64,000 bases of DNA, from contig JANQOZ010000099.1 in NCBI GenBank assembly GCA_028285525.1, forward strand, positions 1-64,000, written 5' to 3'. The stretch comes from Lysobacterales bacterium (lineage in GTDB: Bacteria; Pseudomonadota; Gammaproteobacteria; Xanthomonadales; SZUA-38). Shown here piece after piece: positions 17,479 to 26,036 of the stretch. The notes beneath the pieces were generated by a model, which searched no databases, was not told where the DNA came from, and was given only the letters and a program-made list of their open reading frames with translations. Position numbers and translations under genes: made by a program. How positions within the stretch are numbered: position 1 is the stretch's first letter; every line of letters starts with the position of its first letter.

Positions 17479-19116
17479 ATGTCGATCAGCAGTGAAGCCA
17501 GCACACCCTTTCACCGTGGCGAGGAGGAAGTACAGCGCCGCCAGGGGGTTTATGAATCGGTGAAAACCTGGGGCAGCAAGGTGGTCCGCGAGTACCTGCC
17601 GGAACAGCATCGTGAGTTCTACGCTCAGCAGCCGTTTGTGATTGCCGCGGCGCGCGACGGTCAGGCTCGACCTTGGGTGACGGTACTCACCGGCAAGCCC
17701 GGCTTTCTCACCTCGCCGACCGTCACCACCATGGACTTCGCCGCGACACTCCCGGTGGGGGACGCGCTGGGAGGAGCGCTCACCGAAGGTGCCCAGCTCG
17801 GACTGCTGGGTATCGAGCTGGCCACCCGGCGACGCAATCGGGTCAACGGTACGATCACGGCCACTCGCGGTGATGGGTTTAGCTTCGACGTCGGCCAAAC
17901 CTTCGGCAACTGTCCGCAATACATCTCAGAACGTCACTGGAAACCTGCGGCCGCTCCTGCGGCGGAGACATCGGTGCGTGGTCTGACGCTCACCACGGAC
18001 CAAACGGCGCTGATCTCAAGCGCTGATACCTTCTTAATCGGCAGCGGCATCAGTGATGACGAGAACCGTCAGGCCAACGGTCTAGATGCATCCCACCGCG
18101 GTGGTCCAAGCGGTTTTGTCGAAGTACAGAGCCCGAGTCGAATCGTGTTTCCCGACTACGCTGGCAACAACCATTTCAATACCATCGGGAACCTGCTGGT
18201 GGATCCGCGAGTGGGCCTGCTGTTTGTAGACTTCGAAAAGGGGAGCCTGCTGCAGATCACCGGTCGGGCGACGATCGACTGGGATTCCGAGGCGGTCGGC
18301 GAGCATGCCGGAGCCCAGCGTCTGGTCATCATCGACATTGAAGAGACGGTCCAGCAGGACGCCGTCCTCCCCATGCGCTTTTCTCCGCCGGAATCCATGG
18401 TCCGCGACCTGCGCCTCGTGGATCGTCGCCAAGAGTCGGATGACGTGGTGTCGTTTTACTTCGCGTCGCGAGATGACGGTGATCTGCCCGGTTTCAAAGC
18501 GGGCCAGCACCTCCCGCTGGAGCTGCATATCGAAGGCTTCTCGGCCCCCGTAGCCAGGACATACTCGTTGTCGAACGGTCCAGGACAGGGCGTGTACCGG
18601 ATCAGCGTCAAGCGGGAGCCTCGCGGGCTGGTGTCGCGCGCGCTTCATGACTCGCTTCAGGTTGGCAACATCATTCACGGCCGGGATCCCGCGGGTGACT
18701 TCACCCTGCCGGAGGGATCGAGGCCGGTGGTGCTCATCAGTGCCGGCATTGGGGTCACGCCGATGCTGAGCATGCTGCACCAGCTGGCTGCCCGAGATCC
18801 GGAGCGGCCGGTGGTTTTTATTCACGGAGCGCGCAACGGACGCCTCCACGCCATGCGAGAGGAGGTCAACATGATCAGCCAAAACCACAAAAACCTGAAA
18901 ACTCTGGTCGCCTACAGCCAGCCACTGCCCGAGGATCGAATTGGTGAGCACTACGATCTTGAGGGCCGCATCGACAGCGACGCGATTCGCCATGCCGTCG
19001 GCGATCTGCAGGCCGACTACTTCCTTTGTGGCCCTGCGTCCTTTCTGGGCGCCATGACCGACGTGTTGTCCGGGCTGGGTGTTGAGGAAAACCGTGTGAA
19101 CGTGGAGCAGTTTTAG
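17479..19116 (+). CDS. PNPOx-like domain fused to a ferredoxin-NADP reductase-type flavin domain
   Basis: A 545-residue fusion. Residues about 1-300 form a split-barrel flavin-binding (pyridoxamine-phosphate-oxidase-like) domain including TFGNCPQYISER. Residues about 310-545 form an FAD/NAD(P) reductase module with RTYSLSNGPG (FAD), ISAGIGVTPMLSML (NAD(P)) and YFLCGPASFLGAM. Family members commonly carry a further C-terminal 2Fe-2S ferredoxin domain. This protein stops at VNVEQF, just where that domain would begin, so it lacks it. It is probably under control of the divergent LysR regulator. Partner and substrate are unknown. Confidence 0.82.
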   Translation: MSISSEASTPFHRGEEEVQRRQGVYESVKTWGSKVVREYLPEQHREFYAQQPFVIAAARDGQARPWVTVLTGKPGFLTSPTVTTMDFAATLPVGDALGGALTEGAQLGLLGIELATRRRNRVNGTITATRGDGFSFDVGQTFGNCPQYISERHWKPAAAPAAETSVRGLTLTTDQTALISSADTFLIGSGISDDENRQANGLDASHRGGPSGFVEVQSPSRIVFPDYAGNNHFNTIGNLLVDPRVGLLFVDFEKGSLLQITGRATIDWDSEAVGEHAGAQRLVIIDIEETVQQDAVLPMRFSPPESMVRDLRLVDRRQESDDVVSFYFASRDDGDLPGFKAGQHLPLELHIEGFSAPVARTYSLSNGPGQGVYRISVKREPRGLVSRALHDSLQVGNIIHGRDPAGDFTLPEGSRPVVLISAGIGVTPMLSMLHQLAARDPERPVVFIHGARNGRLHAMREEVNMISQNHKNLKTLVAYSQPLPEDRIGEHYDLEGRIDSDAIRHAVGDLQADYFLCGPASFLGAMTDVLSGLGVEENRVNVEQF

Positions 19117-19244
19117 GGTCGCTAATGGCGACTGCTGCAGTCAGCTATTGAATCTGTCGGATGTTTCGGGGCTGCGAACGCTAGGCTAAAGCCTGTCGGT
19201 CTTCAGCCGATCTCTCGTAGTCTCGTCCTGACTGCGGCAGGTGC

Positions 19245-21272
19245 ATGGCTGGCCAATCGTCAATTCAAGCGTTCGGTTCCCGAATTGTTGTGCTGGCCGC
19301 GATTGTGGTGGCCGTCACCGGTCTGGTGGTCTGGCTGAGCCTCAGCGCAACGCAGGCGGTGTCGGTGCGCGCTGACCGCCTGGTTGCCACCGACGTTCCG
19401 CGGCTTCGCACGTTTGGCGCGCTGCAGGACGCGATTCACCGGCGTACGCTCACGCTGTACCTTTACTACGCCACCGCAGAGCCTGAACCCTGGCAGGACA
19501 GCGAAGGGGTTCGCGCCGGATTTTCAGAACATCTAGAACGGCTTCAGGCGCTGGGGTTGCCGGCGGCCGAGCTGGACGCCCTCTACACCTCAATTGCGCG
19601 GTTCGACCAGCACGCCCTGGCGTTTCACGAAGAGATGGCGATGGGTGCCAGCCGCAGCTGGGATACGCTTCGCCTCCATCTGGCCAATGCGCAGCTGACG
19701 TCGGATGAGCTCAATGAAGTGCTGATGCGCTGGTCGGAGGAGATTCGCCGCAGCGCCGGTGAAGGCGGAACGCAGACGCTGGCGGAACTCAGTAAGCTCA
19801 ATCGCAATCAGCTCGGCCTAGCCGTTGTCACCGCTATTGTGGCGCTGTTTGTGCTGGCGATTACCCGCGGTCGGCTCAAAGATCAGGATGCGCTCTACCG
19901 TCGGGCTTACTTCAGCCCGCTGACCGGGCTTCCCAATATCAGGCGACTCGAAGCCGACTGGGCCTCAGCGAAAAGTACCTCGAGAGCGGCTCCCTGCGGA
20001 CTGCTGGTCATGAGTCTAGATCGCTACCGTATGATCACGGGAACCTATGGCCATGCTTTTGCCGAGCTGCTGCTCAAAGAGATTGCCGACCGTTTCTCGT
20101 CGGTGCTGCATGACTGTGGCGGTGAGGCGCAGATCTATCAGTTCACTCAGGCGTCCTGGCTGGTTGTGCTGTCGAGTGCCCGAGACCACGAGGACTCACG
20201 CGAAACGCTGGACGCTCTCCTTCACGCGTGTCGTGTACCGGTTTCCATCGACGGCCGGGAGCTCGCCGTGAGCTGCAGCGTCGGCGCGTCCTACTACCCC
20301 GACCACGGGGGTTCCTTGGAGGATCTGCTCCGCAACTGCGATTCGAGCCTCACTGAAGCCCAGAAGCTGGGTGGTGGGCACTGCGCGGTCTTCAACGCTG
20401 AGATGGTGCATCGAGCAGAGCGCTTTCTGTCGCTAGAGCAGGCGCTGCGCACGGCGCTCGACAAAGGTGAGCTGGAGCTGTTTCTGCAGCCTAAGGTCGG
20501 TTCGACGACGCTTGATTGCCTGGGGGCCGAGGCGCTGCTTCGCTGGCGTCGCGACGGTCAGCTCGTCTCACCAGGGGAGTTCATTCCCGTGGCCGAAGAG
20601 AGTGGCCTGATCGTACCGATCGGCCAGTGGGTAATCGAGGAGGCCTGTCGTCTGTGGCGGGAGTTCTGCGACGGCGGAGCACCGCCGATTCAGCTGGCGG
20701 TCAACGTTTCCGCTCAGCAGTTTCAGGCGCCCGGTTTTGTACATCACCTTGAGGCGACGCTCGCGAAGTTTGCCGTGCCGCCGGTGATGCTGGAGCTTGA
20801 GATTACCGAGGAGGCAACTTTCGGTGATGAGGAGCAGGTCGCCGAGACGCTTCGCGCTCTCCGGCTCGTGGGGGTGCGGATCGCGATCGATGATTTTGGT
20901 ACCGGCTATTCGTCGCTCGCCTACCTCACAACCTTCCCGATCGATGTGCTGAAGATTGATCAGCGTTTTGTCCAAAACATCGACACCTCCAAGCGCGATG
21001 AGTCCGTGATCTCCACCATCGCCGCCATGGCCCGCCAACTCGGCTTTGAAACCGTTGCGGAGGGAGTAGAGACCGAGCGGCAGGCGCAACTGGTGCGTGA
21101 GCTTGGCTGCGAATACCTGCAGGGGTATCTCTACAGTCCACCATTGCCCGCCCGCGAGTTCCTGGCCTTTTTGGATCAGCACGAGCCACGGGGGTTGGCA
21201 GAGAAAACGCGCAACAAGGCGGTAAGTGCACCGCCACCTCGGCCCGAGCTGCGTGCGTTAAGCGACCCTTAG
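19245..21272 (+). CDS. Membrane sensor with degenerate GGDEF and intact EAL domain (c-di-GMP phosphodiesterase)
   Basis: A 675-residue signalling protein. Two membrane segments (about 12-38 and 188-206) enclose a periplasmic helical sensor region. The GGDEF domain (about 215-385, YRRAYFSPLTGLPNIRRLE) has lost its signature motif: the position reads QFTQASW, so cyclase activity is not expected. The EAL domain (about 395-650) keeps AEALLRW, the ELEITEEATF glutamate, AIDDFGTGYSSL, LKIDQRFV and EGVET, so c-di-GMP hydrolysis is expected. The degenerate GGDEF may bind GTP as a regulatory domain, as known in some composite proteins. The gene stands alone. Confidence 0.9.
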   Translation: MAGQSSIQAFGSRIVVLAAIVVAVTGLVVWLSLSATQAVSVRADRLVATDVPRLRTFGALQDAIHRRTLTLYLYYATAEPEPWQDSEGVRAGFSEHLERLQALGLPAAELDALYTSIARFDQHALAFHEEMAMGASRSWDTLRLHLANAQLTSDELNEVLMRWSEEIRRSAGEGGTQTLAELSKLNRNQLGLAVVTAIVALFVLAITRGRLKDQDALYRRAYFSPLTGLPNIRRLEADWASAKSTSRAAPCGLLVMSLDRYRMITGTYGHAFAELLLKEIADRFSSVLHDCGGEAQIYQFTQASWLVVLSSARDHEDSRETLDALLHACRVPVSIDGRELAVSCSVGASYYPDHGGSLEDLLRNCDSSLTEAQKLGGGHCAVFNAEMVHRAERFLSLEQALRTALDKGELELFLQPKVGSTTLDCLGAEALLRWRRDGQLVSPGEFIPVAEESGLIVPIGQWVIEEACRLWREFCDGGAPPIQLAVNVSAQQFQAPGFVHHLEATLAKFAVPPVMLELEITEEATFGDEEQVAETLRALRLVGVRIAIDDFGTGYSSLAYLTTFPIDVLKIDQRFVQNIDTSKRDESVISTIAAMARQLGFETVAEGVETERQAQLVRELGCEYLQGYLYSPPLPAREFLAFLDQHEPRGLAEKTRNKAVSAPPPRPELRALSDP

Positions 21273-21287
21273 CCTATCGTCTCGAAT

Positions 21288-21316
21288 GCTTCCAGAGCCG
21301 ATTTGGCTCTGGAAGC
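21288..21316. terminator. Strong hairpin between convergent genes
   Basis: A perfect 12-base-pair stem (GCTTCCAGAGCC / GGCTCTGGAAGC) with a 5-base loop lies between the converging GGDEF/EAL gene and the crotonase gene. It has no T-run on either side, so it may act as a bidirectional, possibly Rho-assisted, 3' end signal or a transcript-stabilising structure. Confidence 0.55.
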
Positions 21317-21384
21317 TACAGTCCGTATGGCGAGCGATCGACAAAGCCTCGGCATAGCGCGCTAGGGCGCTCCAGAGCACCTGA

Positions 21385-22233
21385 TCATTGGATCTCCTGC
21401 ACCTGCATCACGAGATCGTTCCACTTCCGCTGGTTTTCCATGTCGTGCTCCAGGCCCTGCTCATCGGCAATTCGAAAACGCTTGAGAGCAGGGGTCTTGC
21501 TGGTGGCCTGGTACAGCCAATACGCCTCGGCCCTTAGCGCGTCGTCGATGGGGCGGTCGATCGACTCGTACACCATCTGCTTACAGGCGTTGATCGACTC
21601 GGCGGGAAACTTTGCGATGCGCTGTGCCAGCTGCGTGACGTAAGGACCAATTTCATCGGGTTCCAAGGCCCTATTGATGGTTCCCATCGCTTCAGCTTCG
21701 TCAGCATCAAAGTCGCGCGCGCTCAGGATAATCTCAAGTGCTCGGCCCAGTCCGGTTTGGCGGGCCATTCTCGACGCGCCGCCGCCGCAGGGAAGGATGC
21801 CCATGCCCACTTCCATCTGCATGAACTTAAACTTCCCGCGGGCCGCAAAGCGCATATCGAGCGCCAGCGCCAGTTCGTGGCCCCCGCCGCGAGCAAAGCC
21901 CTCCAGCTTGGCGATGGTTGCTTGCGGTACCTTGCTGATCCGTTCGCAGACGGCCTGGAGGTCGAGCAGCTGCGCTTCCTCGCGGGACACCGCCTCATCA
22001 GACATGTCCTTGAGCAGTTCGGTATCGTAGTGACAAACCCACACCTCCGGGTTCGCCGACTGAAACACAACCACCTTGGTCTCGCGGTCGCGTTCCAGCC
22101 GCATGGCCAGACTGTTCAGGTCTGCCAGCATCTCCTGTCCCTGGACGTTGACCGATCCGAAATCGAACGTGACGGTCAGGATGCCGTCCTGCTGTTCCGC
22201 TGTGAATGTCGTAAAGCCCTTGTATTTCATCAT
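21385..22233 (-). CDS. Enoyl-CoA hydratase/isomerase (crotonase) family protein
   Basis: A 282-residue crotonase. The oxyanion-hole segment GFARGGGHELALALD and both catalytic glutamate positions (GGGHEL and MEVGMGILP) are present, so hydratase-type chemistry is possible. It is the last gene of a minus-strand operon with an SDR, an LLM flavin enzyme and a CmcJ-like oxidoreductase; the gap to the SDR is 33 bases. The substrate is unknown. The downstream hairpin at 21288-21316 probably ends the operon. Confidence 0.85.
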   Translation of the reverse strand: MMKYKGFTTFTAEQQDGILTVTFDFGSVNVQGQEMLADLNSLAMRLERDRETKVVVFQSANPEVWVCHYDTELLKDMSDEAVSREEAQLLDLQAVCERISKVPQATIAKLEGFARGGGHELALALDMRFAARGKFKFMQMEVGMGILPCGGGASRMARQTGLGRALEIILSARDFDADEAEAMGTINRALEPDEIGPYVTQLAQRIAKFPAESINACKQMVYESIDRPIDDALRAEAYWLYQATSKTPALKRFRIADEQGLEHDMENQRKWNDLVMQVQEIQ

Positions 22234-22266
22234 GTTGTCCTTTGGTTCGGGGTTAAGTCGAATCGA

Positions 22267-23076
22267 TCAACGGCTCAGCCGACTGATCACCGCTTCGATG
22301 GCTGCGACAACGGCAGCGTTCTTGTTGGGATCCAACGCGTCGGGGTGTGGATGGGAGAACTGCTGGCGGTCGTTGTCGAAATAACGACCCGTGATGTCCT
22401 CAAATTCCTCGCTTAAAGCCGCGCGGCGGAGGATGTCCGCGCCGATACCCAGATCTTTGCCGGCCATACCGTAGGCTTCTTTGACCATCTTGCTCCCGAG
22501 CAGCGACGCGGGGTTCACCGCAATAATCGAGGGTGCGGTGGTGGGCCAGTGCTGGGCCAGATGGAAGGTCCACATGGTGCAGGCGAGCTTGCTTTGCGCA
22601 TAGGCGTCGCTGGCACCCAAACGTCTCTGGCCGTTCAGAGCTTCGAGATCAACGGGTGCCTGAGCGGCTGACGACAGGTTGATGACCCTTCCCGTCGCGG
22701 GCATGAGCGGCAACAGCTCCTGGGTGAGCAGGTAAGGCGCAATCGTGTTGACTACAAACCGGACGTCGTCACCTTCTGGTGTTACCGGATCCGCCACCTC
22801 GTAGACCCCGGCGTTGTTGACCAGGACGTCGAGCGTCTCGTAGTCACGGCGCAGATCTGCTGCAAGCCGCTTGACCTCCTCCAGACTAGACAGATCGGCC
22901 TGCCGGATTGAAATGGTCGATGCTCCCGGAATTTTGGACAGGAGATCGGCGGTGGCGTCGAGCTTGGCGCTGTTGCGTCCATGAATCAGCAGCGTGTAGC
23001 CATCAGCGGCCAGCCGTTTGGCGGTCTCAAGACCAATCCCATCGGTGGCGCCGGTGAGCAGAATGGTTTTGTTCAT
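22267..23076 (-). CDS. Short-chain dehydrogenase (retinol-dehydrogenase-like SDR)
   Basis: A 269-residue SDR with GATDGIG, NNAG and catalytic YAQSK; the C-terminal region (about 180-240) resembles the longer retinol-dehydrogenase/WW-oxidoreductase type. Its start shares one base with the stop of the LLM gene, giving tight coupling. It is the third gene of the CmcJ-like operon and presumably acts on the same substrate series. Confidence 0.87.
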   Translation of the reverse strand: MNKTILLTGATDGIGLETAKRLAADGYTLLIHGRNSAKLDATADLLSKIPGASTISIRQADLSSLEEVKRLAADLRRDYETLDVLVNNAGVYEVADPVTPEGDDVRFVVNTIAPYLLTQELLPLMPATGRVINLSSAAQAPVDLEALNGQRRLGASDAYAQSKLACTMWTFHLAQHWPTTAPSIIAVNPASLLGSKMVKEAYGMAGKDLGIGADILRRAALSEEFEDITGRYFDNDRQQFSHPHPDALDPNKNAAVVAAIEAVISRLSR

Positions 23077-24062
23077 TACGAGTTCCTGGTCGTGAAGTAA
23101 GGCAATATTTCGACTGCCAGCTTTTCCAGCGTGCGTTCGACGTCTCCCCGGCAGAAGCGCAGATTGAGCGCAACGTGGTTGACCCCGATTTCCCGGCGGC
23201 TTTCCAGATAGGTTCGAAGCGCGTCAGTGCCCAATCGAAGGCCCAAATGGATCGCCTGCGGCGGAGCCGTCGGGTCGTCGTCGAGGTCGATGTAAAGCGG
23301 TTCCATCACCGGTTTGTCGAATTCGCCGGCGGTCAGGGCGTTGCTTCGATACTCCTGGATCAGTCGGGACTGTGCGGCGGCAGGCCGGGGATAGGTCATC
23401 CAGCCGTCTCCGTTTGCCGCCAGCCATTCGGGCGACTGTCGACTCGACCCGGTGATCAGCAGCGGGAGCTTTACCCCAACAGGTTTCGGCAGGCTGTCGA
23501 TACCGCCGCTTACCCGACCGAAGCTGTTGTTCAGTGTGGGCTGACGGTCGGCCACGCCGCGGATGTACTCGTAGGCCTCCCGGAACCGAACGTCTCGATC
23601 AGCAAACGGGATGCTGAGGGCCGGGTACTCTTCCGGCCGGTCGCCCGAGGCGACACCCAAAATCAGGCGTCCGCCCGACAGGACGTCGGCGGTGGCTGCC
23701 GCCTTGGCTACGTGGGCTGGATGTCTCAGCGGCAGGATGATGCTGGCGGCGCCAAGGGCAATCGACTGCGTTTGCATGGCGAGCGCGCCGAGATAGACAA
23801 ACGGGTCAAAGGTCTGTCCCGCGTCGCCGAAGGCCGGCACGTTGAAAGGCACATCGCGCAGCCACACCGCAGAGAACCCCAGCGTCTCGGCGAGCTGCAC
23901 GCGCTTAACGTGATCCGTCATGGTCGGCACCGAGCTGTTCGGATACGACTCGATCGGAACCACCAGCCCCAGCGACAGCTCCCCCGGTGAAAATACGGAC
24001 GAGTAGCCAAGGTTGATCGGCGCAAAGCGCTCGCCGAGATCTAGCTTTTGGGCAAACGTCAT
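23076..24062 (-). CDS. LLM-class flavin-dependent oxidoreductase (luciferase-like)
   Basis: A 328-residue bacterial-luciferase-fold enzyme. SLGLVVPIES starts the barrel; WLRDVPF, ALGAASIILPLRHPAHVAKAAATAD and GRLILGVASGDRPEEY are typical of the family, which uses FMNH2 or F420. The gap to the upstream CmcJ-like gene is only 6 bases. It probably catalyses a monooxygenation or reduction within the operon's pathway; the substrate is unknown. Confidence 0.87.
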   Translation of the reverse strand: MTFAQKLDLGERFAPINLGYSSVFSPGELSLGLVVPIESYPNSSVPTMTDHVKRVQLAETLGFSAVWLRDVPFNVPAFGDAGQTFDPFVYLGALAMQTQSIALGAASIILPLRHPAHVAKAAATADVLSGGRLILGVASGDRPEEYPALSIPFADRDVRFREAYEYIRGVADRQPTLNNSFGRVSGGIDSLPKPVGVKLPLLITGSSRQSPEWLAANGDGWMTYPRPAAAQSRLIQEYRSNALTAGEFDKPVMEPLYIDLDDDPTAPPQAIHLGLRLGTDALRTYLESRREIGVNHVALNLRFCRGDVERTLEKLAVEILPYFTTRNS

Positions 24063-24068
24063 CGTCAG

Positions 24069-24851
24069 TTACCCGAAGCGGACCAGCGTCCGGCTCTCAA
24101 TGCTTTTTCTGAGTGTGGGCGTCGTTTTGGGCTCGATCATGTCGAGCGCACTGTGCCCGAGGAAGGGGCGTCCGCGGTTGTCATAAATATTGAAGATCAC
24201 CACCTCGTCTGGCCGCATCCGCGAGAGGTAGAACCAGCTATGCGACGCGTTAGCCGCAACTCCCAAAATCTGGCCGATGCGGTCGGGATAAATGAGATCG
24301 ATCGTCATCCAGTCGTCGGGGTCGATCGAGTCGGGGCGAATAAAACCTAACGGCGAGGAGTCGATCGGTCGCTCGATGGGCCGCCAAACGTTGATGAAGG
24401 CGTAGTGGCCTGCCTCATAGTCCCTTGCGGCTTCGCTACCCACCAAATCGATCACGCGCTGCTCGGCGCCGGCGGTGCTGTAGTCGTTGTGTACATTTCG
24501 CGCGGGCTTGCGCGGAGCGCTCGGGTCATCGACGCGAACAGTGTGATCGAAGACGATGACCTCGCGAGCGTTGATTCGATCTTGCAGGAGTTGGGTCAGC
24601 TCCAAATCGTAGGCAGCCTTCCAGTCACGGGACTTGTCGAAACGGCTCTCGGCACTAGGAAACTGTTCGAAGGTGATACCGTCGGCGGCAAAATCCACCG
24701 TGCATGTGCCGTCCCGCAGGTCGTCGACTTCAACTCTCGTCGGGACCAGCTCCGGCGACTCGAGGTTGCCAATGACGCCACCCACGTCGAAGCGAAACGC
24801 CTGCCGCTCGTCGCTTCTTACGTGATAGTTCACCAGAGCCGCTGTACCCAT
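24069..24851 (-). CDS. CmcJ/NvfI-family putative non-heme oxidoreductase
   Basis: A 260-residue protein resembling the CmcJ/AsaB/NvfI group, which includes cephamycin methoxylation protein CmcJ and the fungal endoperoxidase NvfI. Recognisable features are ARNVHNDYSTAGAEQRV (His and Asp as possible iron ligands), FINVWRPIERPI and ASHSWFYLSRMRPDEV near the C-terminus. ATG 24851 is chosen because GAGGGA lies 8 bases upstream; the frame could start at 24890 but without such a site. It is the first gene of a four-gene operon behind the promoter at 24909-24937. Such genes are common in fungi and scattered in proteobacteria; the bacterial substrates are mostly unknown. Confidence 0.78.
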   Translation of the reverse strand: MGTAALVNYHVRSDERQAFRFDVGGVIGNLESPELVPTRVEVDDLRDGTCTVDFAADGITFEQFPSAESRFDKSRDWKAAYDLELTQLLQDRINAREVIVFDHTVRVDDPSAPRKPARNVHNDYSTAGAEQRVIDLVGSEAARDYEAGHYAFINVWRPIERPIDSSPLGFIRPDSIDPDDWMTIDLIYPDRIGQILGVAANASHSWFYLSRMRPDEVVIFNIYDNRGRPFLGHSALDMIEPKTTPTLRKSIESRTLVRFG

Positions 24852-24894
24852 CTCTAAATCCCTCTGCGTTTCGTCTAGCGCGCTTGCCACCAGG

Positions 24895-24937
24895 ATTTAG
24901 ATGTTATTTTTATCTAAATTCGAAATAAACTAGTCAA
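24895..24937 (-). promoter_or_regulatory. Promoter with inverted-repeat operator for the CmcJ-like operon
   Basis: On the minus strand TTGACT (24937-24932) is followed after 17 bases by GATAAA (24914-24909), a plausible -35/-10 pair. A perfect 8-base inverted repeat, ATTTAGAT (24895-24902) and ATCTAAAT (24912-24919), straddles the -10 element, so a repressor bound there would block transcription. No regulator gene is adjacent in the operon; the protein that binds is unknown. Confidence 0.55.
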
Positions 24938-25195
24938 AAAAGATAAGAGTATTCTGATTTTCAATACAGTAGGGCATGACCAAGCGTGCCAAGACCTGGA
25001 TGTTGGTCGACGACCCGGCGAGGCACTACGGCGGCTTAGGTTGGAAGTACGGAATCAAAAAAGCCGGGCGCCGGGGCGCGGATTGCTAAAAGGTGCGACT
25101 AAATCACCGCAAAAGATTAGCCTTCCATCGGAGGTGGGCTCATAAGGTGGTAATTTCGGAAGGGTCTAATTCGTTGCCGCGCTCTTGTCCTCGAT

Positions 25196-25816
25196 ATGGA
25201 AAAAGCTAAGCCTCAAAAAAGCGCCATGCGAAAGCGTGCTGATGACATTCGCGAGTATCGCTGCAAGAACCTTATCGCGGTCATCGAAGAGCCTGCTGAC
25301 ATTCGAAACATCGGCACGGTGATCCGCAACGTCAACGCGCTAGGGGTCGAAAAGACTTATGTGATCGATCCGCGTGGTGCACTTCCCGACGATTGGCAGG
25401 AAATGCGAGAGCGAAAGTCACTGTCGAAGACATCTGTCTCCGCAGTGAAGTGGAGTTTCGTCAAGCGGTTTGACAGCACGGAAGATTGCCTGCAGCACCT
25501 TGAAAAAAACCGCTTCGTTTCGGTTGTCACTTCGCCCCATATCAAAGGGAAGAAAAATGAAGTTCTTGATGAGGTGGATTTTAGTGTTTACACGAAGCTG
25601 GCCGTTTGGTTCGGTAACGAGAAACGGGGAATCAGCGATCTTGCCGTGGAGCGGAGTGAGATGTGCGTGAGCATTCCGATGTTCGGAATGATTGAGAGCC
25701 TGAACCTGGGGACTACGTCAGGTATTGTTTTATACGAGGTGACAAAGCAGAGGCGCGAATACCAACGCAAGTACAAGCGAGCCAGGAAGCGCCGTCCCAA
25801 GCCAGCTGGGAACTAA
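25196..25816 (+). CDS. SpoU/TrmH-family RNA 2'-O-methyltransferase
   Basis: A 206-residue SPOUT methyltransferase. Motif 1 is seen as PADIRNIGTVIRNVNALGV, motif 2 as VWFGNEKRGISDLAV and motif 3 as IPMFGMIESLNLGTTSGIVL, all near-consensus, so it should be active on a tRNA or rRNA ribose. A lysine/arginine-rich tail (about 180-206) may help RNA binding. The family is related to TrmH (Gm18 of tRNA), but length and tail differ enough that I do not assign that symbol. It stands alone, with somewhat lower GC than its neighbours. Confidence 0.85.
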   Translation: MEKAKPQKSAMRKRADDIREYRCKNLIAVIEEPADIRNIGTVIRNVNALGVEKTYVIDPRGALPDDWQEMRERKSLSKTSVSAVKWSFVKRFDSTEDCLQHLEKNRFVSVVTSPHIKGKKNEVLDEVDFSVYTKLAVWFGNEKRGISDLAVERSEMCVSIPMFGMIESLNLGTTSGIVLYEVTKQRREYQRKYKRARKRRPKPAGN

Positions 25817-25932
25817 TATTAGATAAGCAGCTCCAAGCCGAGTCCAGGTTTTCGCCCCCGCAGTGGCAGGGCGATCATGCGTGAACTTAACGCTTAGGGA
25901 GACGAATTCCCGAGCAGCAAAAGTAGGAAAAC

Positions 25933-25983
25933 AAAAAATAGTCCGGGGAGGGACCCCAAAAAAGAAGGGGTATCTCCGGGCTA
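25933..25983 (-). terminator. Rho-independent terminator of nrdJab
   Basis: Read on the minus strand, TAGCCCGGAGATACCCC pairs imperfectly with GGGGTCCCTCCCCGGACTA around a T-rich 9-base loop (hairpin 25983-25939), and is followed at once by six T residues (25938-25933). It lies about 54 bases after the nrdJb stop, so it should end the nrdJ transcript. On the plus strand the arms are preceded, not followed, by the A/T run. Confidence 0.7.
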
Positions 25984-26036
25984 GTTAAACCTGCTGGTCG
26001 CAGCTTTTGCAAACGACCGCCAATATTCGAATCAGT

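Noticed and set aside
18082..18993. A 303-codon minus-strand frame inside the PNPOx/reductase gene
   Set aside because: It is antisense to clear FAD- and NAD-binding motifs and has no recognisable sequence of its own.
24976..25089. A 37-codon plus-strand frame in the spacer before the SpoU gene
   Set aside because: Its only ribosome-like sequence (AGGG) is too close to the ATG, and the predicted basic peptide matches nothing I know. It remains possible but cannot be supported.
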